Assembly (NCBI RefSeq): GCF_024713975.1 | Contig: NC_091111.1 | Location: 8,990,501-9,054,500, forward strand | Direction of reading: 5' to 3' | DNA: 64,000 nt | Source: Paralichthys olivaceus | Taxonomy: Eukaryota; Chordata; Actinopteri; Pleuronectiformes; Paralichthyidae | Shown here: in pieces, positions 1 through 19,900 of the stretch | Layout: every line of letters starts with the position of its first letter | Numbering within the stretch: position 1 is the stretch's first letter | Made by a program: the position numbers and the translations under genes | Notes under the pieces: generated by a model | Told to the model about the DNA's origin: nothing | What the model saw: only the letters and a program-made list of their open reading frames with translations | Database searches by the model: none

Positions 1-1157
1 CTAATGTGAGGGGGTGGAAACAGATGAAGTTTGGTAAAAAAAAAAAAACTCCTTCCTCTAAAGTGGAAACAATCCAACAACTCAGAGTTTAAAGGGCTAA
101 TGTCTGTGAGGCTGTTCCAATTTCTGCCTCAGCTAACACACAGCTTAATAAGCTACAAGGAAGAAGGAAACGATTGAACCTTCTTCCAAAAACCAAATCA
201 CATCGTTGTGATGGAAACAGATCACACCAGCGAAGACAAAAAACTGCTCTCTGCTTCCCTTCTCTGGACTGTGCACATCTGTTTTTCTCACATTTGCTCT
301 TTAAAATGAATTTCCAAAAAGGCTGAGCACTCTGCTTTCACTGTATTTGGAGAGTGAAAGACATCTGTGTAGATTCTCCAACAGGATCTGCATCAGAGAT
401 TTTGGTGGCAGCCTTCTAGATGTTGAAAACATCAAACACTCTGATTAAAATGAAATAATTTATCAAACAAGCATCCAGTCCAGCTTTTCTATCAATTAAA
501 GAAAACTATTTACCACAATTCTTGTTCGTATACTGGTGACATGACATGGCTTTAGTACATTTTAGCACCGTCACTGACAGTGAAAAAATAAAAACTGTCT
601 TTCTCCTTGAACTGCAGGTACTGACCTGACGATATGTCAATTAAAAAAAACAACTAATGAATGCAAAGTTACAATGCAAAACTTGTTCACTCAATTAATG
701 TAAAAAAAACAACAAAAAAAACACCTAAAGTCTGCAAAACATGCACAACCATGACTTCTGTTAGCAATGAGACTGGGGCTAGCAAATAAAATGATCTTTG
801 TTTACATTCTCCTGACTGAAATATTTTGTTCTGCACAAAATTAGGATTGTAGCAGTTTCACTGTGTAAAATTTTCTCCAAAAAAAAAAAGAAAGAAAGAA
901 ACTAATGCACATATCAGATTTCAACTATGTCGACCAAAACACCTTCGATCTAGCAACCGCAGGACCATTTCAACAGTGAGGACACGGCTGCTTCTGACCT
1001 GAGTCACAGACCAACAAGTCCACAAGTCTGTGTTATTCATCCTCTCTGCAGCACTGTCCTTACACACCTCTGCTGTCTTGCTCTAAGCACAGGACCAGCA
1101 TATTTAAAATGGAGAGAGGGAGTTGTGAGGCTGAGCGGTTCTGCAGTGATCTTAGTC
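1..1157. other. Region downstream of sel1l, no gene seen
   Basis: AT-rich sequence with several poly-A runs and no open frame resembling a protein. It lies beyond the first poly-A signal after the sel1l stop codon, so it is either intergenic DNA or a longer alternative sel1l 3' UTR. I see nothing else in it. Confidence 0.5.
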
Positions 1158-1163
1158 TTTATT
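1158..1163 (-). terminator. sel1l: Candidate poly-A signal of sel1l
   Basis: TTTATT on the plus strand reads AATAAA on the minus strand, 113 bases past the sel1l stop codon. This would give a very short 3' UTR. Further downstream signals cannot be excluded. Confidence 0.45.
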
Positions 1164-1275
1164 CAGCATGTGGAGTGGAGCAGAGTGGGAGAGGTGCTCA
1201 AACTAGCAGCAGCTGCTCCATGCCTGGCACAGCTTCTGTGTGTCTATTCCTGCCCTCGCTCTGTCTGGCAACCTC

Positions 1276-9130
<7,855 letters not shown>

Positions 9131-9602
9131 CGCTGCTACTGCTGTTGTCAAGCTAACACTGTGCTAGCTGGAGCTGCTGCTGTTCCTATCGCCACACATT
9201 CAGGAGCAGCGGAGTCCCAGTGTGAGTAACATGGACAAACACACACACGGACACACGAACGAACCCGAATCTCGCTCCGGTTACTAACCCGGTTAATTTT
9301 AGCTGCCGTGGCTGTCAACGGAGCTAACAGATTCCAATGCAAAGCTAAGCTAGCAGAGTAGTGACAGGCTGCAGGGACGTGAGGCTGCTAACCAGAAAAA
9401 ACCCCAAACACGGATCATTTACAGAAGAGTCAACACCCCCGCTTCCCCGTCAGTCACCGAGCGACTCTCTGTGCACGAAAACATCCGCGTTTCAGTGCGA
9501 AATGTAAAAACCTCGGGCGTTTTATTGGAATAGACCAAACACTACTTAGCTTCTCATGTTAAGCCCCGTACCACCGAGAGACACTTCCTGTTCTCGAATT
9601 CT

Positions 9603-9672
9603 GACCAATCAGGGCGCCTGTCGCACGACGCTAGCCAATGAGAATGGGGCTGAGATGCTTCAGCCAATCAGG
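9603..9672 (-). promoter_or_regulatory. sel1l: Upstream sel1l promoter with three CCAAT boxes
   Basis: CCAAT occurs at 9605-9609, 9635-9639 and 9664-9668, spaced 30 and 29 bases, all in the same orientation, 475-540 bases upstream of the sel1l ATG. CCAAT is the NF-Y site; NF-Y is part of the ER-stress element complex that drives SEL1L-type genes. I looked for a full ERSE (CCAAT-N9-CCACG) around each box and found none. The start site is not visible, so distance to it is unknown. Confidence 0.55.
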
Positions 9673-9734
9673 TGCGTACACAATTATGTTTCTCGGTGAT
9701 GGGCTCGGCCACGACATCACAACAGAAAGTGCAG

Positions 9735-9735
<1 letters not shown>

Positions 9736-9788
<53 letters not shown>
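9736..9788. repeat. (GT)n microsatellite
   Basis: About 26 uninterrupted GT units just beyond the CCAAT cluster upstream of sel1l. The rest of 9789-10260 is AT-rich intergenic DNA with nothing recognisable. Confidence 0.95.
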
Positions 9789-9789
<1 letters not shown>

Positions 9790-10259
9790 ACTTTAGAGAC
9801 AATCTGTACAGTTTAATATATTTGCAGTGCATTGAGCTCTTTGCCACAGTAATTTCATCATATTTTTTGTACCTCAATGCTATCACGGGTAATAGAAGTT
9901 TTTTATGTAGGCACACAACTGGAATTGCTTGTACGTGAATTTCTTAAATATTTACACACAAGAGAAACCTACTCAATAACAGTATGTGACCATGGATAAA
10001 ATGTATGATGTGGAAAAACATACTTCATATATATAATTGGAGGGAGCTTCATATACTTATACCTAGTTTGTTTGTTTAGGGATTCTTGTAAAGCATGACA
10101 TATATCAGAACACAAAAATGTCCCTAATTGAGTTGATCATTTTAAAGTGCATGGAGTTTCTATGAAGAATGTTGTTAAGAAGCAAAAACAGGCCTAATAA
10201 TATAGAACTGTCAGGATGAATAGTGAACCTGTGTTGAACAAAAACACTCAGAAACAGCA

Positions 10260-11693
10260 GATGTCGTGATTAGTAAGTACATGTTTATTTACAGGCTGTT
10301 TTAGTGGTCATTTCCAAGGCAGTAAGAAGACAAGGACTTTATTATTTTAAAGAAACAAAATAAAATTCACAGTTCAAAAGATAATGCAAGGCAGGGAGTG
10401 ACAGACTGAGTTCAACTAAAAAAAACAGAAATGACACATGGTTATTTAGTTTGATGCTGTAGTGCAGATCTGATCCTCTGCTGCTGAAACTGTGAGAAGC
10501 ACAAAGGATCAGATTAGGCCTGTGTTGGAGGCTTTTATACTCATTATGCTAAAAGTCCAATTAAAACAACAAATGCCAAAAGGTATGAGTGTCCACTTTC
10601 CAGATAGTTTTGGACCCACTATGCTAAGAGTGTATCATTTCATAAGGCCATGTATGCAGTGAGTTAATTTATTCAAAAATGATCAGAGTCCATCTTTAGT
10701 ATGATGGACAAAACTTGTGAGACAATTGATTAATTCCATGTAGATGTAAGACTGTTCATATAAAATGTGGAAATGTATCTTGTCACATTCGCACAGTCAT
10801 GTGATTCAAACACACTCGAACATCCACTCTGAAAACAACAATATTAACATGACATAAAAACAGTGATGTCGTCATTGCGTGTCCTCATAAAAACTTTCTG
10901 CTGGTTCAGGATCGCCTGACAGTCCACCTCTGGACCCCTGACGTATGCCCATTCAATCCAATGTTCCATACGTACTGGTCACAGTTACATGCTTCCATGC
11001 ACTCACATTCAACACCATGACCATTTCTTTACTTTTAAGGGCTTTCAATAAAAAATATAGATAAATAAAAGCCAATATTTTCAAAATGGGTAAAACTGAT
11101 TTAATAGAATTTTGATAACTTATTGCCGCAAACTGTATTAATTCAGCTTATTATAGCAGGCACCACAAAGTGATTAGAGGCAATAAACCACAGTATACAA
11201 ATGAAATACTTACAGTATCACACAATATTAAGAATCACAATATTGTGACTTAAGTGCTGAGACCAACTAGAGGAAATAACTTTTTCCCCCAGTGTCTGTG
11301 GCCTGTGAGAGATGACAGCTGTACTTAAATTACAGTGAGCAGCATAAGGCAGGGTGGAATAAATTAAATGGTTGATTTTGCCATCACAGTCTAATGTTAC
11401 TTCTTGTTTGGGATTTTTGTTAATGCAAAGAATTGACAATGAAATGTATAACCACACATTTCACCTTATGGGTTTTCATGGATTTTGGATTACTTTGCAC
11501 TTTGTGGTAGATTTTAAGGGTCAATCATATGTGTAAAACCATGTTACACTCCCATATGTTGAAAACTATCAGTGTCCATGTCAATGTATGTCCCGAAGCA
11601 GCAAAACCCACAGAGAACCAGGTGCAGTCCCTTCTCAGCAGGACCCTGTGGTGAGAACAGGAAGAAGTCCAGCATCCATGATTCATCCCCAGT
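10260..11693 (-). other. arhgap18: Probable arhgap18 3' UTR
   Basis: AT-rich, non-coding sequence between the arhgap18 stop codon and the candidate poly-A signals. No transposon-like block was recognised in it. The end point is inferred only from the AATAAA matches. Confidence 0.4.
10284..10289 (-). terminator. arhgap18: Candidate poly-A signal of arhgap18
   Basis: Plus-strand TTTATT (minus-strand AATAAA), about 1.4 kb past the arhgap18 stop. A second match lies at 10338-10343. Either could end the transcript. Confidence 0.4.
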
Positions 11694-13982
11694 TCATCGC
11701 TGTGCAGCTTTGATGACCCACTCTGCTGCAGGGTTCAGCTGGAAGAGGTCTTTCATGTATGTTTCCCCATCTAGACATCTCTCCTCTGTGCAGAGATAGA
11801 CAGAATTTTTTAGAAGATGAACGTGATGTACTGTTTTTATTGCAAGAATGGATTATTATAATAACGTCCGCCAAGTAGTGTTTATGCTATGTTTTCATCA
11901 AGAACTACTTATTGGATTTCTATGACATTTTGAGGGGGTGGGGCACGACCTAGGGCAGAACCCATTCCATTTTGGAGTAAATTAAAATAAATAGGCAGAT
12001 TCACTTTCACTAAAATGGGGAGATAGGCCGTTAGCCTCCTACGTGTCTGTGGCTTTTACAGCAAAACATTTTTTTTCATCATTTGGCCTGTTGGCTCCAT
12101 AGCTGGTTATCAGCCGAGAAAATCTTAACATTGCAATGAATTCATTTTAGCAGGAGCAGGACTTACTGATGTTCCCACCGATCTCATAGAGACACAGCTC
12201 TTCTCGTTTCACTGCCACTGAACTGGAGGACAAAGAGAGAGGGAGTGAAAGAAGAGAGAAAGTAAGAGAAAGAGTTCAGGAGACATGAGGAGGGGACCCA
12301 CACTGTAGGCAACACTGCTGTATGCACTGTACATACTACATTACCTGTCTTGGCTGAGGAAGCGTGAGAGAACATCAGCAGCCAGCAGCTCTTCAGTGAG
12401 CTGAACAGCCATAGAGGTCTTACTGAACTGGGGGGCTTGGACTCGAATAAATCCCTGTGAACTCTCCTGGTTGGAAACATACAGTGAGTGACACTTCATC
12501 AACTGTCAAGGAAACAGATACAAAATGATAATGATCATACAATTCAAATCACTGCACATGTATGAATGTGTTAATTATAAAATGATCCACTGTTCTGTAC
12601 TGCACTATAAAAAAATATATATCATAGGAGCAACACTCTTAAACAACACCACTAGGTGTCACTTTTATTTAACCTTCAATAAACGCAACCTGTTAAAGAG
12701 CAGCATGTATGTTTATCCATTCATCCATCCATTCACCCATCCATCTATCCATCCCACTCATCCTTTAAGGGTCAAGAGGCAGGGTACATTATATTTAGAT
12801 ATAGTTAAATATATTAGCATTAATTTATCATCTGCATAGAAGGTTATGTTTGTTTGTTTGTTAGCAAGATTACACTACTGGACGAACTTCCTTGAAGCCT
12901 AAGGGAAAGGATGAAGTATGGATCACGAGCGATCCTGTTAAATTTGAGTGTGGATCTGGATCAGGGGGTGGATGCAAGAATTTATTTGACTACTTTCTGA
13001 TATCTATGAGTGTGTGAAATGTTGTGCATCTTTACAAGCTTTAACAATGCCAGGCTTACTGCATTGTACATGGTTTACACAAATATGTATAGTAAGTAAA
13101 ATGTGTGGTAGATTTTGGGTTGTTTAATCATGGATTCAGAATCATACTCCCTCATTCGCACATCTATATGTGGGATTATCAACAGTGATTTCTAAGTAAA
13201 TGATAACTGAAAACTACACAAGCGGGAAATTAAAACCTCCTACCTCAGGGGCAGCTTTGTCAGGCAGTTTCTCAATGGTGATCTTCTTCAGTAGCTTTCT
13301 TACAGCTCTCTCTTTATTCTGTTTCCGCTGACTTTCCATATTCTGTTGTCTGACCTGGGTCATGATGAACTTGGGGATCTGAAGACACATTCCACACATG
13401 AAAGTGAGACTTGATACAACACGTGCCATCATTCATAATCCATAAAAAAATGAATCTCCATTGATTTTAATGGAAACACAAATGTTGAGAATGACACAGA
13501 TGTACACTTTGTCTGTGGGGGTGTTTTAAATGGTAGATCAACGAAGTCAGAGGGATCTTTCTGATTCTTACTGTCCAAAGAAGATTCTGGTATCTTATCA
13601 GCAGGCGGACAATGTTGGCTGTGCTGGTTGCCATGGAGAACTCCTGTTGTTCTGTAACCTTGGAGCGGAAGCCTTTGAACATGAAGATGTTGGGTGCCAT
13701 GACAACTGAGACGTTGTTGAGCGTCATTTTATTCTTGACCTGGTGGTCAATAACACGCTGGAAGAACTCCACCAACGCCTGGGGAAAGACAGAAAAAAGA
13801 GAATATATTTACAAAGGAAACAGTGAGGAGTTTCTTATAAAAGAAATGTGATACATTTTTGCATGAGGTTTCTTTGAAACTGAGCGTGCACGCACCTTCA
13901 GAGTGTCCCGATTGGGCTCTGGTAACAAAAGGACCAGCAGGTTCAAAGCCTGCAGCTGCTGCTTCTTTGTGGGGAACTCTGT

Positions 13983-14023
<41 letters not shown>

Positions 14024-15293
14024 ATGCTTGATTGGCACTTTTTTCGGTCCATTGTCTCATAAAGTGGCTGTAAACTTCTCATGATCAAGCAGAATACTTC
14101 ATGAACAGATGGGGTACATACTGTTGACGGCAATAAAAGTGCTGAGGTACTCCACAGTCAGTAATGGATGGGGTAACTCCCTGATGAACAGCTTCAGAAG
14201 GCTCGCAGCATCGTGCTGCTTCAACTGTTGCCATGGAAACATCCCATCATAGCAGGAGGACTCGAGCTCCTGGCACAGTGACTGCAAGAACAAGTAAGGG
14301 TCAAACAGACTGGCAGTATAAACCTTACAATCTTTAGCATTTCATATGTCAGCTGTGGTGAAATTTCAATTCAGATACTTGGACCAACCTTGACTCTCGT
14401 GGCCACTCCAGGGATCCGTAGAAGCCCCTCTGTGTCTAATCCTTCCTCCTCGATATGAGTGATTAACTAGAGATAAGAGTGACATTGTGTTTACAGAAGA
14501 CAACGCAAGAAGAAAAAGAGTAATGACTATGACAACTGAAGTCGGGCATAGTGATGACTATATGTCAGTCTAAATAAACTTTATATTCCAGTTGTACAGT
14601 GTGTAATATGAATGTAATATGGAAAAAACAGCACGATGCAGGAATATATTACGTCTGTTTGATCAGTTACTAGCATCATTGCTGTTTATTGTCTATGTCT
14701 CAGACTGTTTGTGGAGACTGGCAGGTGCTCACCCTCTGCAGTATGAATGGCACTTTGGTCCCAGGAACCCGCCTCTGGTCCTGATCCAATAAAGTGGTGA
14801 GTGGCACACCGAACAGACCACTTTCTACACACACACACACACACACACACAGTAAAACATTTATTATTTAAATTTTTGGCGCAGATCCAGAAAAACAGGC
14901 GGCTCCAGAGATATCTTTTCCCACTTTGGTGAGATAGGGTGTTAAACTGGTGAAGGTATACAGCGTAGATCCTGCCATTACAAATGCTCAACCAATTGCG
15001 GGTCAGTCTCAGCTGTCAATCATGATGTTTCACCCCTTTTTATAGCATTAAAATAACACATTAAAACCAAACTTAGAAAAATTTAAACTTAGACAAACAT
15101 CACTGTGAATATGTACCTCCAAGATAGAAACTATCCTTGAGAAAACTGTATTTGATGTGTACTTTGAAGTTTAATTTAGTCCATGTCCCATCTTTTAACA
15201 TGTAGGAGGCAGGATAAATGAAATGTACTGCAGTCAGCCACCAGGTGGCAACAGAGTCCCTTTTGCTAGTCTTTGGTTTGCACATGTAGCTGG

Positions 15294-15340
<47 letters not shown>

Positions 15341-16891
15341 TGTGGCCAATTGTTATGTTTTGTTGTTTTCATCACTGTTCATGTCTGAGTGCCTTTTTTG
15401 TGTGTGTAATGAAAAAGCATATTTACCCTGTCGGCTTTGAGGACATACTGTATCTGCATCAATACCGTATGTGTCTCAATTTACCTTTAGTCTTGACTTT
15501 GACAGCTTTGTGCGCCTTCAGGTCTATCCCAGCAGTGTCGAAGAGAGCCGTCATCTCCACAAGCACCACTCTACGCACCTAGAGATGGATTTGGAAACAG
15601 TGATATTTTCAACTTGAGGACGGACATGCACACACATGCATCCACAGATTATAAAATATTATGTCCTAACACCATATGCCCACTTACCTTTTTCATATCC
15701 AGAGGAGACAGATCTCCTACTCTGGTTTGACCTGTTTTATCTCGGAGCAGCTTAAAGTTCTAAAGAAGTAATACAAACGGAGTAAAAGACAAAGGGGCAT
15801 CAGTGACTGTGGAGGAAAGAGTTAGAAAGCTACCACTGTGCCAAAGTCATATTTGACTGTTTTGATTGAATAGTCAACCACCAGATGTCACTATTGACCA
15901 GTTCTTAATCTGCTTTCAGATAAATGCTGCTGACTGCAGATATGCAACACAAGCTGAACTCTAGCTATACTCTGCCCACTTAAGTCTAAAAGTTCTGTAT
16001 AATGTTCTTTCATGTCATTCTTCTGTTTACATTCTGTTTGTATTACATTTACAAGGCTAAACCAACAACCACACAATAGAAGATTATTGAACAAGACAAA
16101 CATTTTTTCAAACTTTTAATGAAAATCCTTCCTGTGCAGCGAGGTCCTTACATTTGTCTTGTAATGCCTTACATTAAACTGTCAACACTAGCTTTAATAC
16201 TAAAGAATGATCACAACAAGGGGCTTTGCATAAGCTTGTATAAAAAAATCAGAGTACCAAAATGCTCCCTGTACTACTAAGGAAGTGAATATACATGTAG
16301 CCTTAGTGTGTGCTTGTGTGTGTAGGTATGTGGCTCACTGGTAGTTTGTCGTCAGGCGAGTTAGGGCTGGTGGTGACCTTTAATCTTTGGTTGATATCCC
16401 TGTATGTGAGCGCTTGCTCTGAAAACGCCACTTCAACGTTCAGTTCTGTCTCCGTTTCTGTTGAGAGGGACACACACACACGTATGCACACGCAGACACA
16501 CACACAAGCAAATAGGACCACACAAGCAGCCCATTTAAACAATGTTTGTAGAGGTGAGGTCTAGCCGTTTATACACAGATGGACAACTCCGGGTTTTCAT
16601 TTATTTAATCACAGTGTTTAAGTCACTTTGACTGAAAGAGGAAGAAAGAGAGTCCTGCTGCTTTTTCTTTACCTTTAAATACACTTAAAATGACCTTTGT
16701 CTGATGTTCACACCATTTTTACAGTGTAAGATATCTAGATTCTAATCTTGTTTGGATCTGAACTAAAAACTCAAAAATACTTAGCTTAAAATAATATGCT
16801 GTTGTGTTGTATTTCAATTCTAAAATATGTTATGGAGTTGCTAGGCAGAAATTTATTTGGACCTCAGTGAGTCATTCTCCATGCTGACTCA

Positions 16892-16923
<32 letters not shown>

Positions 16924-19900
16924 GGTCTGTAAGAGTATTTCGCACATACCAGCTAAAGTGACTTCTTTTTGTCCATTCTCACTTCCTTCTTTGATCTGAA
17001 TTGGCAGCTCATCCTGCAGGAGCACAACACAGAGTAATGTTCAACAGGTGTAATGTTCAACAGGTCATCAATTCACACACAGGGAGTGCACCCCCTCCCC
17101 AGTGCATTGTTTTCATGTTACATATTATCTTATCTGTTAATTAGTGGACAAAGTTTGCAAAAAAGTAAAAAAAAAAAGGTCACACTTGGTTGAAAACTGT
17201 TTCTTTTTGCTGACTGAAGTAGTTTGGACAAGAAGAAAGGACAATAATAATGAAACTCTTTAAATGAATAATCTTATTTATTCTCCCTGCCATCACTTGA
17301 ATCAAAGCAATAACTTTTCATATTTACACTTGGTTTTATTTATGTAGATTAAACAAAACACATTCATTTCTCTTGATGTTAAGCTAAACTAATGTGCTGC
17401 TAGCCTTAGTGTCATATTTAGCACACAGGCCTGAGTGGTATTAATCTTCTTGTCTGACTTTTGGCAAGAAAGCAAATAAGCACAATTTCCAAGGACTATT
17501 TCTTATACCTTTCTTAATATATTATATATATATATATATTTACAGTTCACATATCTCAGATCTAACCTCTTTCATGCCGGTACAATTAACAGTTTGTGGA
17601 TATTTGCATGTGTGTGTGTGTCTTTGAACCTTTTCAGGAGGTCTGAATATATCCCTAACATCAGGAACGTGTTGTCGGTTGCGTCGCCGTAGCAACGTCT
17701 GCTGTAGCGATGCCACACGGCGCTCTACGGCCGCCGCCTGCGTTCTGGTTAGCGTGGACAGGAACACTGCATTGTCTTCTTCCTGTCAATCAATCAATTA
17801 CAATCACACCTGAGTCAACTGATGTAACCATTATCTGTACCACGTTAATCTGTTAAATACTCCTGGACTGATATAACAGGTTTAACCTCACGGCAAACGT
17901 GTCAAATACGAAACATGATAAACTATGACACAACGTGCACTCAGGTCTCATAATTACAGATAGATGATTAATACCTGATCCTGGTCAGCTGCCAATGTGT
18001 CATCAAAGAGTTGGGCTAGCCCCGCCTCTGCGAGCCACGCTTCCTCCTGCTCTCCTTCTGAAAGAGAAAATGATAAAGACTGAAAAGAAAAGTGAGGAGT
18101 TTGTTTCCTAAGATAAGACAACGCTTGTATAACCTTGTGACTCAAAGAGAAGGGAAGGGGAAGATGACTGTTTTAAAAAAAGTGTATAATTTTTAACCCT
18201 TAGCCTTTAACCCTGAAACACTTACAATCCCACAGGTGCAGGAAAGGGAAAAGACCAACCGCAGGCAGAAGTGGACACAGACATTATACAGGAAGAGTGT
18301 GTTTGCTCCACAGAACAATAGTCATCACAAACAGACTAAATGAGGAATGCAATTCCTCACGTACAAAACAACACCCGCTCCAGTCTGCACATGCCTGAGC
18401 AGGCAGGGATTTTTCTTTTTTGATTTAACGGCTGAAATTTACACATTACATCTGAGTTGTTCTCGAGTCTTTAGGATGCTCAGAGTTCTGGTTCAGCTGC
18501 AAAATGTGACAAAATGATTACATAAAGATGAAAAATAACTTCAGAGGAACACAACAATGACCACAAAGAGATGCACAACAACCAACAAGAGATATGGAGA
18601 TGCAAAACTATGCAGAGTAAGTTGTCAGAGTTTGTTTTTGTGTTGCCAAGTGTCTCAAAGCTCTAGTTCACCTGCATGATGATGAAGATGGTACAACTTT
18701 CAGGCAGCATGTCTCCGATGTATGATGGACATTTGTGTCTTGAAGCACACGTATGCTCAGATTAACCTATTGTCAAACTCTGCACTACATAATCTTTACA
18801 TTAGCAGGAATGTTCTGAATCAAGAATCAAAATGAGTCTGACCCCATCTGCACTACATGGAATCAAAAATTCAGTGTGTATCCCTTTGAGGTCTGTCCAC
18901 GGACACAGTGTATCCTACCCTCGGGAGTTTTATTCTGCTCCTCCTCTTGAACTTCTCCTTCTCCTCCACTGTCTCCCCTTCCCGCTCCTTCCCCCGAGCG
19001 AGTGATGTTCTCCACCTCCTTCCAGTAATCGTCCATCTCCAGCTCATCCAGAGAGTCCTGTGGCACACGTTGCCAAACAAAATTTAATCATTTCAACGAC
19101 TTTAATTTTAATTTCCTGTTTCATATATTGTTTCTGTCTCGAACTGTGATTTTTGATGATAAATTAAAAAGTAATGCAGTTGCTCTCCCACACACACTGA
19201 AAGAAGCAAACACATTCCTGAAGTCTAAACAGACCTTGGAGCTTGTCTCTCCCTCTCACTCTTTTTTTCCAAAAATGGAACTAAAATTATAGTAAACTGG
19301 ATGATTTTTACTGAGTCTCCACATATAGAAAAAAACACATGCACAAACACAAGCACATTCTTATAGCAGAGTAGCAGAGAAGGTTGTTGCCACTGAATCT
19401 CATCACAAAAGACGACAATATCATTCTAACCAGCATTCATGTCATTGGGCGCTACAATGCAAAGGAATTAAATAGTTATATAATGATAATTGAAGAAATA
19501 CACCTTAAAATATGAAAGGTATATCATACAGGTCAGTGCAGTGTAGAGTGCTTCACAACTGACAAATTGTTTCCATAAAATTGGTGATTAATGTTATAAA
19601 AACAAATAAAAACATACAAAATATAAAAGTGAATACAAATTTAAAGATACAGAAGAAGTAGAAGTACAACATTCTGAATATTTAAATATGACTCCAACAA
19701 AATCCGAAGAAAACTATTTTAGAAAAGAAAAGAAAAAGTGTAAAGAACAGAAATGTAAGCAGAGAGTCAGGAATGGAAAATGACATCACGTTACAGAACA
19801 GAGCAGAAAGAGCCAATGAAAGAATCCCAAAGCTGAACTCATTGAATGTTTAGAAAGCTAAGGACTGTACTACACACGAGCCTACCTGAGAGTAACAGCG

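Noticed and set aside
9131..9700. Complete ER-stress element (CCAAT-N9-CCACG) upstream of sel1l
   Set aside because: None of the three CCAAT boxes has CCACG at the correct spacing, on either strand as far as I can read.
9672..9938. 88-codon frame with poly-Val/Cys from GT repeat
   Set aside because: Translation of a microsatellite; the same applies to frames at 13809, 15100, 26313, 43958 and 61553.
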